Shown here in pieces: positions 28,010-36,080 of a stretch of 64,000 nucleotides of DNA. Within the stretch, counting starts at the first letter, position 1; each line of letters starts with the position of its first letter. A program made the translations under genes and the position numbers. Below the pieces are notes generated by a model. The model saw nothing but the letters and a program-made list of their open reading frames with translations, had not been told where the DNA came from and ran no database searches. This DNA is from Pseudomonas sp. S31. GTDB lineage: Bacteria > Pseudomonadota > Gammaproteobacteria > Pseudomonadales > Pseudomonadaceae. The stretch is taken from positions 62,001-126,000 of the forward strand of contig NZ_JACVVE010000007.1 in NCBI RefSeq assembly GCF_016648105.1, written 5' to 3'.

Positions 28010-28457
28010 ACACCAGCACCCCCTCGCGGCGCAGCAACGCCGTGGTCACCCCCTCCCCCGGCACCTTCACCCCGCTGAAGCTGCCGTCATAGGTCAGGCG
28101 GTTGCCGCACGAGGGGCTGCCAGCCTTCAACACCGCCACCCGGATGCCATGCTGGCGCACCAGCGCCAGGGCCTGCCGGGCACCGGCGAGAAACGCAGCG
28201 CTGACATCCTCACCGCCCACCGTCACTACCCTGGCCGCCCCGTCGAGTACCTCGCCGCCCTGGCCGCCGGGAATTTCCGCGGGCGGCCGTGGGGTCGGCA
28301 GGCCGCCAGCCACCTCGGGGCACAACGGCACCACCCGGCCTTCGGCCTGCCACCGCTGCAACAGGTCGGGGTGGCCGCTGGCGCGACCGTCATAGCGCAC
28401 CGGCTGGCCCAGCAGGCAGGCGCTGACCAGTACCTTGGGCAGGTCAGAACGGGTCAT
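27942..28457 (-). CDS. DUF523 domain protein
   Basis: Protein of 171 residues with the DUF523 signature at its N-terminus, VLVSACLLGQPVRYDG, and Cys-containing motifs LCPEVAGGLPTPRPPAEI and LKAGSPSCGNRLTYDGSF. The conserved cysteines suggest a metal or thiol role, but none is established. The start ATG 28457 is used, with GTG 28463 possible. The 5' end overlaps the oxygenase stop by 14 bases, so the two are co-transcribed. Confidence 0.85.
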   Translation of the reverse strand: MTRSDLPKVLVSACLLGQPVRYDGRASGHPDLLQRWQAEGRVVPLCPEVAGGLPTPRPPAEIPGGQGGEVLDGAARVVTVGGEDVSAAFLAGARQALALVRQHGIRVAVLKAGSPSCGNRLTYDGSFSGVKVPGEGVTTALLRREGVLVFSELELEQAQQALAGLPPLGRL

Positions 28458-29085
28458 TGCCACGGCGCCGGAACCAACCGGTCAACGACAGTCGCTCGCG
28501 CCCGGCAGGCAGCACCTCGTGGGGAATCTCGCCAGACAGGAACACCGCCAGGCAGCCGGCCTGCGGCTGCACGTCGTAAGCCTCGTCGCCGGCCAGGAAC
28601 ATGCGCAGCTGGCCGCCGTCCTCGGGCTGCCAGTCTTCGTTGAGGTAGAACACCGCCGAAACCATGCGCCGGTCATCGTCGCGGAAGCGATCCAGGTGGC
28701 GGCGATAGAACGCCCCAGGCGGGTACAGGGCGAAATGGCACTCGAAATCCTCGAGACCGAGGAATAGCCCTTGGTTGATGGCCTGGCGCAGCGCGTCCAT
28801 GGCCTCCAGGTACTGGTCGCAGGCCTCGGCCTGGCCGGGGTCGATCCACTGGATCTGGTCGCCGCGAATCGCCTCGCGCACCTCCTGGGCGGGCCCGCGG
28901 CCAACCCCGGCAGGGTTGAGCTCGCCATCGGCGTAGCGACGACGGCATTCGGCCGCCAGAGTGCGCGCCAGGGCCGCAGGCAGGAACAGCGCCTGCTGGG
29001 ACCAGCCACGGGTGGCCAGGTCATCGACCACGGCCGACAGCATCGGGTTTTCAAGGGAGGTGTGCATGGCGCGCATCATATCCAT
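28444..29085 (-). CDS. 2OG-Fe(II) oxygenase (prolyl-4-hydroxylase type)
   Basis: Predicted 2-oxoglutarate- and Fe(II)-dependent dioxygenase of about 213 residues. The iron ligands are the HxD in FYRRHLDRFRDD and the later His in GEIPHEVLPAGRERLSLTGWF, where the Arg should hold 2-oxoglutarate. The substrate is unknown; relatives hydroxylate proteins or small molecules. ATG 29085 is chosen for its upstream AGGGCGA; 29067 and 29043 are alternatives. It is the first gene of a pair with DUF523. Confidence 0.8.
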   Translation of the reverse strand: MDMMRAMHTSLENPMLSAVVDDLATRGWSQQALFLPAALARTLAAECRRRYADGELNPAGVGRGPAQEVREAIRGDQIQWIDPGQAEACDQYLEAMDALRQAINQGLFLGLEDFECHFALYPPGAFYRRHLDRFRDDDRRMVSAVFYLNEDWQPEDGGQLRMFLAGDEAYDVQPQAGCLAVFLSGEIPHEVLPAGRERLSLTGWFRRRGNDPF

Positions 29086-29189
29086 TCGCCCTGCACTCGC
29101 ACAGCGCCACTTGGCCGAGAAGCGTTTCGGTATCTCGACAAACCGGCGCCGAGCCACGGACAATAGCCTCCTGCCGACAGGAGTCCTGA

Positions 29190-29942
29190 ATGCGCCGTCT
29201 GTTTTCCCTGCTTCTGCTGATGATCTGCACCATGCCTGTCTGGGCAGACACCCTCGACCAGCTGTACAAGGCCGCCGGCTGGCCCGACCAGCGCGCCCAC
29301 TTCAGCGATGCGCTGGGCGCGGCCCAGCAGCGCTATCGCAACAGCTTGCCGCCGGCGGTCTACCAGGCGCTGGTCAGCAACAGCAACCAACGCTTCCAGG
29401 CCCAGGCCATGGACCGCCGCGCCCAGGCGCAGCTGCGCGCCACCCTGCCCGACCCCGCGCCGGCCCTGGCCTTCTTCCAGTCGCCCCTGGGGCGCAAGAT
29501 CGTCGCCGCCGAGCTGCTGGCAACGCGCAAGGACCAACTGGCCAAGAACGCCAAGGGCCTGCCCAAGATCGAAGCCAGCGACAACCGCCTGCTGGTCATC
29601 GGCCACCTGGCCCAGGCCCTGCCGGCGCGCGAAGCCGGGGCCGAGGTCAGCCTGGCCATCGCCGGCGTGGCCGCCGACAGCCTCAGCTCGATGCTTCCCG
29701 GGTTGTTTGGCGGCGGCCAGGCCCAGGGCCTGCTCGATGGCCAGCGCCAGCGTCTGATGCAGCAGATAGGCGAAGACCTCGACAACACCTTGTTGTATGT
29801 CTACCGCGACCTGTCCGACGCCGAGCTGGAAGAATTCGCCACCTTCGCCGAGTCGCCGGAGGGCAAGGCCTACTACCAGGCCGCGGTGGCCGCGGTGCGC
29901 GCCGGCCTGGCGGTTGGCCAGAGCGCGGCCGACCTCAAGTAG
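29190..29942 (+). CDS. DUF2059 periplasmic protein
   Basis: Secreted protein of 250 residues with a signal peptide cut after MPVWA near residue 18. The mature helical protein holds two DUF2059-like segments; the last reads LSDAELEEFATFAESPEGKAYYQAA. Good ribosome binding site CAGGAG. Function unknown. Its TAG abuts the stop of the convergent lysophospholipase-like gene with no base between. Confidence 0.8.
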   Translation: MRRLFSLLLLMICTMPVWADTLDQLYKAAGWPDQRAHFSDALGAAQQRYRNSLPPAVYQALVSNSNQRFQAQAMDRRAQAQLRATLPDPAPALAFFQSPLGRKIVAAELLATRKDQLAKNAKGLPKIEASDNRLLVIGHLAQALPAREAGAEVSLAIAGVAADSLSSMLPGLFGGGQAQGLLDGQRQRLMQQIGEDLDNTLLYVYRDLSDAELEEFATFAESPEGKAYYQAAVAAVRAGLAVGQSAADLK

Positions 29943-30869
29943 TCAGCCCAGACGCTGGTCGAGGAACTCGAAGTACCGCTGGCGGATGCCTGGCAGCTCG
30001 TTGGCCAGGTGATGACGCGCCTCGGGCAGCATGAGGATCTGCGGTTCGTCGAACTTGGCCTTGAGTACCTCCAGGTTATACGGCCAATCCACCGTACCAT
30101 CGGCCTCACCCTGCACGATCAATGGTCGCCGGGCGCTGTGCGGGGCGGCCTGGATGCGCGTGACCCAGGCCATCAAGGCCCCCACCCAGGCCGTCGGCAG
30201 GCGCCGTGGTTGCAAGGGGTCGGCTTCGAGAAACGGCAGGAAGGCCGGGTCGTTGGTGTTTTCGCTGAAGCGCCGCTCGATGCCTTTGACGAAGTGGCGC
30301 AACACCCGGTAACTGAGCTTCGACCACTTCCAGGCACGGGGGCGTACCAGCGGTGCCAGGAGGATCACCTGGCCGTCGATTGGGCTCTGCGCGCCCTTGT
30401 GCAGCAAATGGTCGACGGCGATGGCGCCACCGGTGCTCTGCCCACAGAGGTGCCATGGGCGCGGCAAGGCCAGAGCACCAGCCTGTTCGAACAAGGCATC
30501 GAGCACCTGCTGGTATTGGCCAAAGTCACTGATGCTGGCGCGCTCGCCACTGGACAGCCCGTGGCCCGGCAGGTCGCAGCTGATCACCGCGTAACCGCGC
30601 GCCAACGCCCAGGCGATCACATGCCGGTAGAGGCCCATGTGGTCGTAGTAGCCATGCAGCAGGAACAACGTCGCGCTCGCCTGCTCCGGGAGCCAGACCT
30701 GCCCGACCACGTCGAACCCCGCTACCTGGAACCGGCCCAGCCAGCTCTGCGCAGGCAGGTCGAGGCCGTAGAACTGCTGATAGGCCCGCGCCTGCTCGTT
30801 CAGCGGCTGGCGCGCGGCGAGAGGCGCCAGGCTGGCGCGCAGGAGGTCTGGGTGAAAAGCAGCGGGCAT
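29943..30869 (-). CDS. Alpha/beta hydrolase, lysophospholipase-like
   Basis: Hydrolase of about 308 residues of the serine-aminopeptidase S33/lysophospholipase class (Hydrolase_4). The oxyanion region FLLHGYYDHMGLYRHVI, the nucleophile elbow LCGQSTGGAIAV, the Asp in GEADGTVDW and the His in LPEARHHLANE form a full catalytic set. No signal peptide is seen. The start is ATG 30869 (MPAAFHPDLLR). The substrate is probably a lipid ester or monoglyceride, inferred from family only. Confidence 0.82.
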   Translation of the reverse strand: MPAAFHPDLLRASLAPLAARQPLNEQARAYQQFYGLDLPAQSWLGRFQVAGFDVVGQVWLPEQASATLFLLHGYYDHMGLYRHVIAWALARGYAVISCDLPGHGLSSGERASISDFGQYQQVLDALFEQAGALALPRPWHLCGQSTGGAIAVDHLLHKGAQSPIDGQVILLAPLVRPRAWKWSKLSYRVLRHFVKGIERRFSENTNDPAFLPFLEADPLQPRRLPTAWVGALMAWVTRIQAAPHSARRPLIVQGEADGTVDWPYNLEVLKAKFDEPQILMLPEARHHLANELPGIRQRYFEFLDQRLG

Positions 30870-30937
30870 CAGGCAAATCCACAATGCAACGAGAATTGAG
30901 TGCGATAGGATATCACCGCTCCCCTGCAGGAAACGTC

Positions 30938-31516
30938 GTGAAGATCGCCATCATCAAACCCCTATGCACAGCCGTTGCCGTGACGTTCTGCGCCGCCATT
31001 CTCTGGCAGGCCTACAGCAGTTTCCAGGCCCGTTACCTGCGCCCGTTCGAAAGCCAGGCCACGCTGTTCGACGGCAGCCAGCTACGCCTGCCCAGCGAAC
31101 TGGCCGGGCCGGGGCCGATTCGCGTGGTGCATCTGTGGGACCCGGCCTGCCCGTGCAATGTCGGCAACCAGCAGCACCTGGGCGAACTGGTGGAGCATTT
31201 CGCAAGCAAGGGCGTTACCTTCCATGTGCTGCAAAAGCCTGGCAGCCACGGCCAGCTCCCAGCCAACCTGGCCACCCTGCACGCCATCGCCAGCCTGCCC
31301 GGCAGCGAGCACCTGCCCGCCTCACCCGCCGTGGCCATCTGGGATCGCCAGGGTAGGCTCGCCTACTTCGGCCCCTACAGCGAAGGCGCGGTGTGCAACG
31401 CCAGCAACAGCTTCGTCGAACCGATCATCAAGGCGTTGCTCGACGGGCGCCCGGTCCATGCCTCCAACACCCTGGCCGTGGGCTGTTATTGCCCCTGGGC
31501 CGGGGCGATGCGGTAG
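30938..31516 (+). CDS. DUF6436-type thioredoxin-fold protein, membrane anchored
   Basis: Protein of 192 residues starting at GTG 30938 with AGGA just upstream. One N-terminal membrane helix (LCTAVAVTFCAAILWQAYSS) is followed by a periplasmic domain with a thioredoxin-like order: VVHLWDPACPCNVGNQQHL, a helix, and later FGPYSEGAVCNAS. The usual CxxC is replaced by CPC, and a second CYC lies near the C-terminus (VGCYCPWAG). It resembles DUF6436. A redox or metal-handling role is possible but unproven. Confidence 0.65.
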   Translation: MKIAIIKPLCTAVAVTFCAAILWQAYSSFQARYLRPFESQATLFDGSQLRLPSELAGPGPIRVVHLWDPACPCNVGNQQHLGELVEHFASKGVTFHVLQKPGSHGQLPANLATLHAIASLPGSEHLPASPAVAIWDRQGRLAYFGPYSEGAVCNASNSFVEPIIKALLDGRPVHASNTLAVGCYCPWAGAMR

Positions 31517-31633
31517 GAAGTTTCTGTTTTTATCTGAGCCAAGGGGACAGGCCCGGCGAAGGACTATGCTGCTTGCGCCAAGCCACTGAAACTCGGCCCC
31601 TGGTCATGGCGATCGAATACACAAGGAGTCTCG

Positions 31634-34000
31634 ATGAAACGCAGCCTTACCCTGTTGGCGGTGCTGGTGGTCGTGGCCGCTGGCGTTAGCGGCTACTGGT
31701 ACGTGCATGGCAAGCTGCCGGAGCGCGATGGCGAAGTCGCGATCGCCGGGCTGCAAGCGCCGGTCAGCGTGCGCTACGACGCCCGAGGCGTGCCGCACCT
31801 GCAGGCGCGTAACCAACAGGACCTGTACCGTGCCCTGGGCTACGTGCATGCCCAGGACCGCCTGTTCCAGATGGAAATCGTCCGCCGCCTGGCACGAGGC
31901 GAGCTGGCCGAGGTGCTGGGCAGCAAGCTGGTACCCAGCGACACCTTGTTCCGCAGCCTGCGCATTCGCGAGCAGGCGGCGGCGATGGTCCGCCGCCAGT
32001 CCCCCGACAGCCCCGCCTGGCAGGCCCTGCAAGCCTACCTCGAAGGTATCAACAGCTGGCAGGCCAGCCATCCCAAGCCCGTCGAATTCGACCTGATCGG
32101 CATCACGCCCCGACCGTTCACCGCCGAAGACACCCTGAGCGTCGCCGGCTACCTGGCCTACAGCTTCGCTGCGGCGTTTCGCACCGAGCCTGCGCTGACC
32201 TACGTGCGTGACCAGCTCGGCCCCGACTACCTGAAGATATTCGACCTCGACTGGCAGCCCCAAGGCCAGCTCGCCACGCCATTGGCCGCCGCCGACTGGC
32301 AAAGCCTCGAAGCCATCGCCCGGGTCAGCCATGATGCCCTGCAAGCAGCCGGCATCCCGCCATTCGAAGGCAGCAACGCCTGGGTGGTTGCCGGCAGCCG
32401 CACGCGCAGCGGCAGGCCCCTGCTGGCGGGCGACCCGCATATCGGCTTCGCCGTGCCAGCCGTGTGGTACGAAGCCGAGCTGTCGGCACCGGATTTCAAC
32501 CTGTACGGCTACTTCCAGGCGCTCAACCCGTTCGCCCTGCTCGGCCACAACCGCGACTTCGGCTGGAGCCTGACCATGTTCCAGAACGACGACGTCGACC
32601 TCATCGCGGAACGGAGCAACCCAGCCAACCCCGATCAGGTGTGGGTGCATGGCCAGTGGCAGACGCTGGAAAAGACCGAGCAGACCATCGCCGTCAAAGG
32701 CGAGGCGCCGGTCACCCTCACCCTGCGCCGCTCGCCCCACGGCCCGATCGTCAACTCAGTGCTCGGCGCCACCGCTGGCAGCGCCCCACTGGCCATGTGG
32801 TGGGCGTTTCTGGAAACCGAAAACCCGGTGCTCGAAGGCTTCTACCAGATCAACCGCGCCGACACCTTGGCGAAGATGCGCGACGCTGCCGCGAAGGTCC
32901 AGGCACCGGGGCTCAACCTGGTCTGGGCCAATGCCCGGGGCGACATCGGCTGGTGGGCGGCGGCGAAGCTGCCGATTCGCCCGGACGGGGTCGATCCGAC
33001 GTTCATCCTCGACGGCAGCAGCGCCGCGGCCGACAAGCTCGGTTTCTACCCCTTCAGCGTCAACCCGCAGCAGGAAAACCCCGCCAGCGGCTATATCGTC
33101 TCGGCCAACTACCAACCGCCCGCAGTGGTGCCCATCCCCGGCTACTACAACCTGCCCGACCGTGGCCGCCAGCTGGACCGACACCTGGCCGACCCGCAGG
33201 TGAAGTGGGACACCCAGAACAGCCAGGCGCTGCAGCTCGATACCCGTACCGACTATGGCCCGCGTACCCTGGCGCCCCTGTTGGCGACCTTGCGTGCCAT
33301 CGCCGAAGGCGACGAGGAAAAGGAACTGGTCGAGCAGCTCGCGGCCTGGCGCGGCGACTACCCGCTGGACTCCACCAGCGCCACGCTGTTCAACCAGTTC
33401 CTCTATGAACTGGCCTACGCCGCCCTGCATGACGAGCTCGGCGACACCTGGTTCCCGGTGCTGCTCGGCACCCGCGCCATCGATGCCGCGCTGCCGCGCC
33501 TGGCGGCCGATGCCCAGTCGCCCTGGTGGAACCTGCGTGGCGCCAGCGAGCGCACCGACCGTACCGCCATCGTGCGCGTGGCCTGGCGCAAGAGCCTGGA
33601 GCACCTGCGCGCCACCCTCGGCAGCGACCCGGACAGCTGGCAATGGGGCAAGGCGCATACCCTCACTCACAACCATCCCCTGGGTATCCAGAAGCCACTG
33701 AACCTGCTGTTCAACGTTGGCCCGTTCCCCGCGCCCGGCAGCCACGAAGTACCGAACAACTTCTCGGCGAAGATCGGCCCGGCGCCCTGGGCCGTGAACT
33801 ACGGCCCCTCCACCCGGCGCCTGATCGACTTCGCCGATGCCGGCCAGGCACTCACCGCCAACCCCGTCGGGCAGAGCGGCGTGCCGTTCGACAAGCACTA
33901 CTCGGACCAGGCCGAGGGCTACATCCAGGGGCAGTACCAGCATGCGCAGATGGGAGTGATTCCAGCCCAGAGCACCCTGCGCCTGGTACCCGCCCACTAG
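31634..34000 (+). CDS. Penicillin acylase family protein (Ntn amidohydrolase)
   Basis: Large periplasmic hydrolase of 788 residues that should be cut into alpha and beta chains. It has an N-terminal hydrophobic segment (LTLLAVLVVVAAGVSGYWYV), the alpha-chain motif GYVHAQDRLFQMEI, and the autocatalytic beta-chain start at Ser247 in FEGSNAWVVAG. Further motifs are PLLAGDPHIGF, GHNRDFGWSLTMFQNDD and QWGKAHTLTHNHPLG. Pseudomonas homologues include acyl-homoserine-lactone acylases (PvdQ, QuiP), but the substrate here cannot be assigned. The following hydrolase starts 37 bases later. Confidence 0.88.
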   Translation: MKRSLTLLAVLVVVAAGVSGYWYVHGKLPERDGEVAIAGLQAPVSVRYDARGVPHLQARNQQDLYRALGYVHAQDRLFQMEIVRRLARGELAEVLGSKLVPSDTLFRSLRIREQAAAMVRRQSPDSPAWQALQAYLEGINSWQASHPKPVEFDLIGITPRPFTAEDTLSVAGYLAYSFAAAFRTEPALTYVRDQLGPDYLKIFDLDWQPQGQLATPLAAADWQSLEAIARVSHDALQAAGIPPFEGSNAWVVAGSRTRSGRPLLAGDPHIGFAVPAVWYEAELSAPDFNLYGYFQALNPFALLGHNRDFGWSLTMFQNDDVDLIAERSNPANPDQVWVHGQWQTLEKTEQTIAVKGEAPVTLTLRRSPHGPIVNSVLGATAGSAPLAMWWAFLETENPVLEGFYQINRADTLAKMRDAAAKVQAPGLNLVWANARGDIGWWAAAKLPIRPDGVDPTFILDGSSAAADKLGFYPFSVNPQQENPASGYIVSANYQPPAVVPIPGYYNLPDRGRQLDRHLADPQVKWDTQNSQALQLDTRTDYGPRTLAPLLATLRAIAEGDEEKELVEQLAAWRGDYPLDSTSATLFNQFLYELAYAALHDELGDTWFPVLLGTRAIDAALPRLAADAQSPWWNLRGASERTDRTAIVRVAWRKSLEHLRATLGSDPDSWQWGKAHTLTHNHPLGIQKPLNLLFNVGPFPAPGSHEVPNNFSAKIGPAPWAVNYGPSTRRLIDFADAGQALTANPVGQSGVPFDKHYSDQAEGYIQGQYQHAQMGVIPAQSTLRLVPAH

Positions 34001-34037
34001 GCCATCCACCCGACCTTTCCACGATCGAGACCAGTCC

Positions 34038-34856
34038 ATGCAAAAACACTTCATCGAAATCGACGGCGCACGCATGAGCTACGTCGACCAGGGCCAGGGC
34101 TTCCCGGTGCTGCTCGGCCACAGCTACTTGTGGTCGGCCGAGATGTGGCGCCCACAGGTCGAGGCCCTGTCGCAGCATTTTCGCGTCATCGTGCCTGAGC
34201 TCTGGGGCCACGGCGATTCCGACGCGCCGCCCGCCACCACCACCGACATGAGCGCCCTGGCCCGGCAGCACCTGGCCTTGCTCGACGCGCTGGACATCCC
34301 CCAGTGCCACCTGGTCGGCCTGTCGGTGGGTGGCATGTGGGGGGCACAGCTGGCCCTCGAACATCCGCAACGGGTCGACCGCCTGGTGCTGATGGACACC
34401 TACCTCGGCGCCGAACCGGAGGCGACCCGGCTGAAGTATTTCGGCTTGCTGGATGCGGCAAGCGCGGCAGGGTTCTTCCCGGAGCCGTTGCTGGATATCG
34501 TCGTGCCGATCTTCTTCCATGCCGGCCGGCAGACGGTGCCGGAGGTGCGTGACAGCTTCCGTGCCGCACTGAAGGCCAGCAGCGCCGAGGTGATTCGCCA
34601 GAGCCTCGACCCGATGGGCCGGGTGATTTTTGGCCGCCCCGACTTGCTGGAGCGCCTGTCCGGACTGGAGGCCAGGCGCACCATCGTGATATGCGGCGAC
34701 CAAGACATTCCAAGGCCGCCCGAGGAGTCGAACGAAATGGCCCGGATCATTGGCTGCCTGGCGGCGCAGATTCCATGCGCCGGGCATATCTCCAGCCTGG
34801 AGAACCCGCAAGTGATCAACGACTTCCTGCTCGATTGGCTACCCCGTAACGCATGA
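34038..34856 (+). CDS. Alpha/beta hydrolase
   Basis: Cytoplasmic alpha/beta hydrolase of 272 residues. The fold opening YVDQGQGFPVLLGHSYLWSAE holds the oxyanion loop, Ser96 in LVGLSVGGMWG is the nucleophile, Asp is in CGDQDIPRPPEES and His250 in CAGHISSLENP. It resembles the MhpC/3-oxoadipate enol-lactonase branch. It sits directly after the penicillin-acylase homologue and is probably co-transcribed. Substrate unknown. Confidence 0.85.
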   Translation: MQKHFIEIDGARMSYVDQGQGFPVLLGHSYLWSAEMWRPQVEALSQHFRVIVPELWGHGDSDAPPATTTDMSALARQHLALLDALDIPQCHLVGLSVGGMWGAQLALEHPQRVDRLVLMDTYLGAEPEATRLKYFGLLDAASAAGFFPEPLLDIVVPIFFHAGRQTVPEVRDSFRAALKASSAEVIRQSLDPMGRVIFGRPDLLERLSGLEARRTIVICGDQDIPRPPEESNEMARIIGCLAAQIPCAGHISSLENPQVINDFLLDWLPRNA

Positions 34857-34943
34857 GCGTGCCGCACTGAAACTTTCCGTGCGCACGCGCCTCAAACAGG
34901 CTCACCTGCGTGATTGCAAGGCCATCAACCAACAAGGACGATA

Positions 34944-35030
34944 ATGATGAACCATGCCTGCCTGAATGATCCAAGCGAACAACTGTTGTGGCTGCTGGCC
35001 CTGCGCCGGGCGCTGGGTAGCCAGCGATGA
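34944..35030 (+). CDS. Possible 28-residue small protein
   Basis: An ORF too short for standard gene finding begins ATG ATG AAC CAT at 34944 and ends TGA at 35030. AAGGACG lies 3-4 bases upstream of the start, a strong ribosome binding site. The product has an amphipathic Leu/Trp-rich centre (EQLLWLLALRRALG). A rho-independent terminator follows 31 bases later. I do not recognise the sequence. It could be a real small protein, a leader peptide, or chance. Confidence 0.4.
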   Translation: MMNHACLNDPSEQLLWLLALRRALGSQR

Positions 35031-35055
35031 CCGGGGCCTGAGAGGGTCTCTGCGC

Positions 35056-35094
35056 ACACAAAAACGCCGACGCATTTGCGTCGGCGTTTTCACG
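35056..35094. terminator. Bidirectional terminator
   Basis: Stem AAAACGCCGACGCA - TT - TGCGTCGGCGTTTT with A and T tracts on either side. It serves the metQ-like gene on the minus strand and the short plus-strand transcript. Confidence 0.9.
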
Positions 35095-35110
35095 ATAGAC
35101 GTTTAACCGA

Positions 35111-35896
35111 TCAGAACGCCGGCAGTACCGCACCGTGGTACTTCTCGGCGATGAACGCCTTCACTTCCGGGCTGGTCAGGGCCTTGGCCAGTTTCTGGAT
35201 GGCTTCGCTGTCCTTGTTGTCCGGACGGGCCACCAGGAAGTTCACGTAGGGCGAATCGCTGCCCTCGATCACCAGGGCATCCTTGGCCGGGTTCAGGCCG
35301 GCTTCCAGGGCGTAGTTGGTGTTGATCATGTCCAGGTCGACCTGGTCCAGCACGCGCGGCAGCATGGCCGACTCCAGCTCGCGGAACTTCAGCTTCTTCG
35401 GGTTCTCGGCGATGTCCTTGGGCGTAGCCAGGGCGTTCTTCGGATCCTTCAGGGTGATCAGGCCCGCCTTCTGCAGCAGCAGCAAAGCACGGCCGCTGTT
35501 GCTGCCCTCGTTGGGGATGGCCACGGTCGCACCTTCCTCCAGCGCATCCAGGCTCTTGACCTTCTTCGAGTAGCCACCGAACGGCTCGACGTGCACGCCG
35601 ACAACGGTCTCCAGGTGGGTGCCCTTGCCTTCGTTGAAGTTCTGCAGGTAAGGCAGGGTCTGGAAGTAGTTGGCGTCCAGGCGCTTCTGGTCGACCTGCA
35701 CGTTCGGCTGCACGTAGTCGGTGAAGACCTTGATCTGCAGGTCGACCCCTTCCTTGGCCAGGGTCGGCTTGATCAGCTCGAGGATTTCGGCATGCGGTAC
35801 CGGGGTGGCAGCTACAACCAGTTTCTCGGCGGCAGAGGCCCAGCCCGCAAACGACAGGGTGGCGGCCAGGGCAGTGGTCAGCAGGGTCTTCTTCAT
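35111..35896 (-). CDS. MetQ/NlpA family substrate-binding protein, no lipobox
   Basis: Periplasmic binding protein of 261 residues of the methionine-uptake NlpA family (KVFTDYVQPNVQVDQKRLDANYFQ, IPNEGSNSGRALLLLQKAGLI). The signal peptide ends ASAAEK without the Cys of a lipobox, so unlike E. coli MetQ it would be soluble. No metN or metI gene is adjacent. The neighbours are sulfur related, so it may bind methionine or another organosulfur compound for a transporter encoded elsewhere. Confidence 0.85.
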   Translation of the reverse strand: MKKTLLTTALAATLSFAGWASAAEKLVVAATPVPHAEILELIKPTLAKEGVDLQIKVFTDYVQPNVQVDQKRLDANYFQTLPYLQNFNEGKGTHLETVVGVHVEPFGGYSKKVKSLDALEEGATVAIPNEGSNSGRALLLLQKAGLITLKDPKNALATPKDIAENPKKLKFRELESAMLPRVLDQVDLDMINTNYALEAGLNPAKDALVIEGSDSPYVNFLVARPDNKDSEAIQKLAKALTSPEVKAFIAEKYHGAVLPAF

Positions 35897-35987
35897 CGGG
35901 GTCTCTTACTCGAACTGGGGCCATCGTCGATGGCGAAGTCAGGGTGCCCGCGGCAGGCCGGCGGGCGTGAGGCGGACGATACCGAGA

Positions 35988-36033
35988 TTTGTTATGCCGC
36001 AACAATATCTTTTTATTAGCCGCTTATAACAAA
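35988..36033. promoter_or_regulatory. AT-rich inverted repeat upstream of the metQ-like gene
   Basis: TTTGTTAT (35988-35995) and ATAACAAA (36026-36033) flank an AT-rich core about 95-140 bases before the metQ-like start. It is a candidate operator for a sulfur-responsive regulator. No protein is assigned. Confidence 0.4.
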
Positions 36034-36080
36034 ATCAAAATGCCACCCTGGCTTTTGCTTATGAGCGGCAACGCCTGCGT

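Noticed and set aside
34816..35133. A 105-codon minus-strand frame covering the metQ downstream region
   Set aside because: It crosses the bidirectional terminator and runs opposite the better supported 28-codon ORF; no domain or ribosome site.
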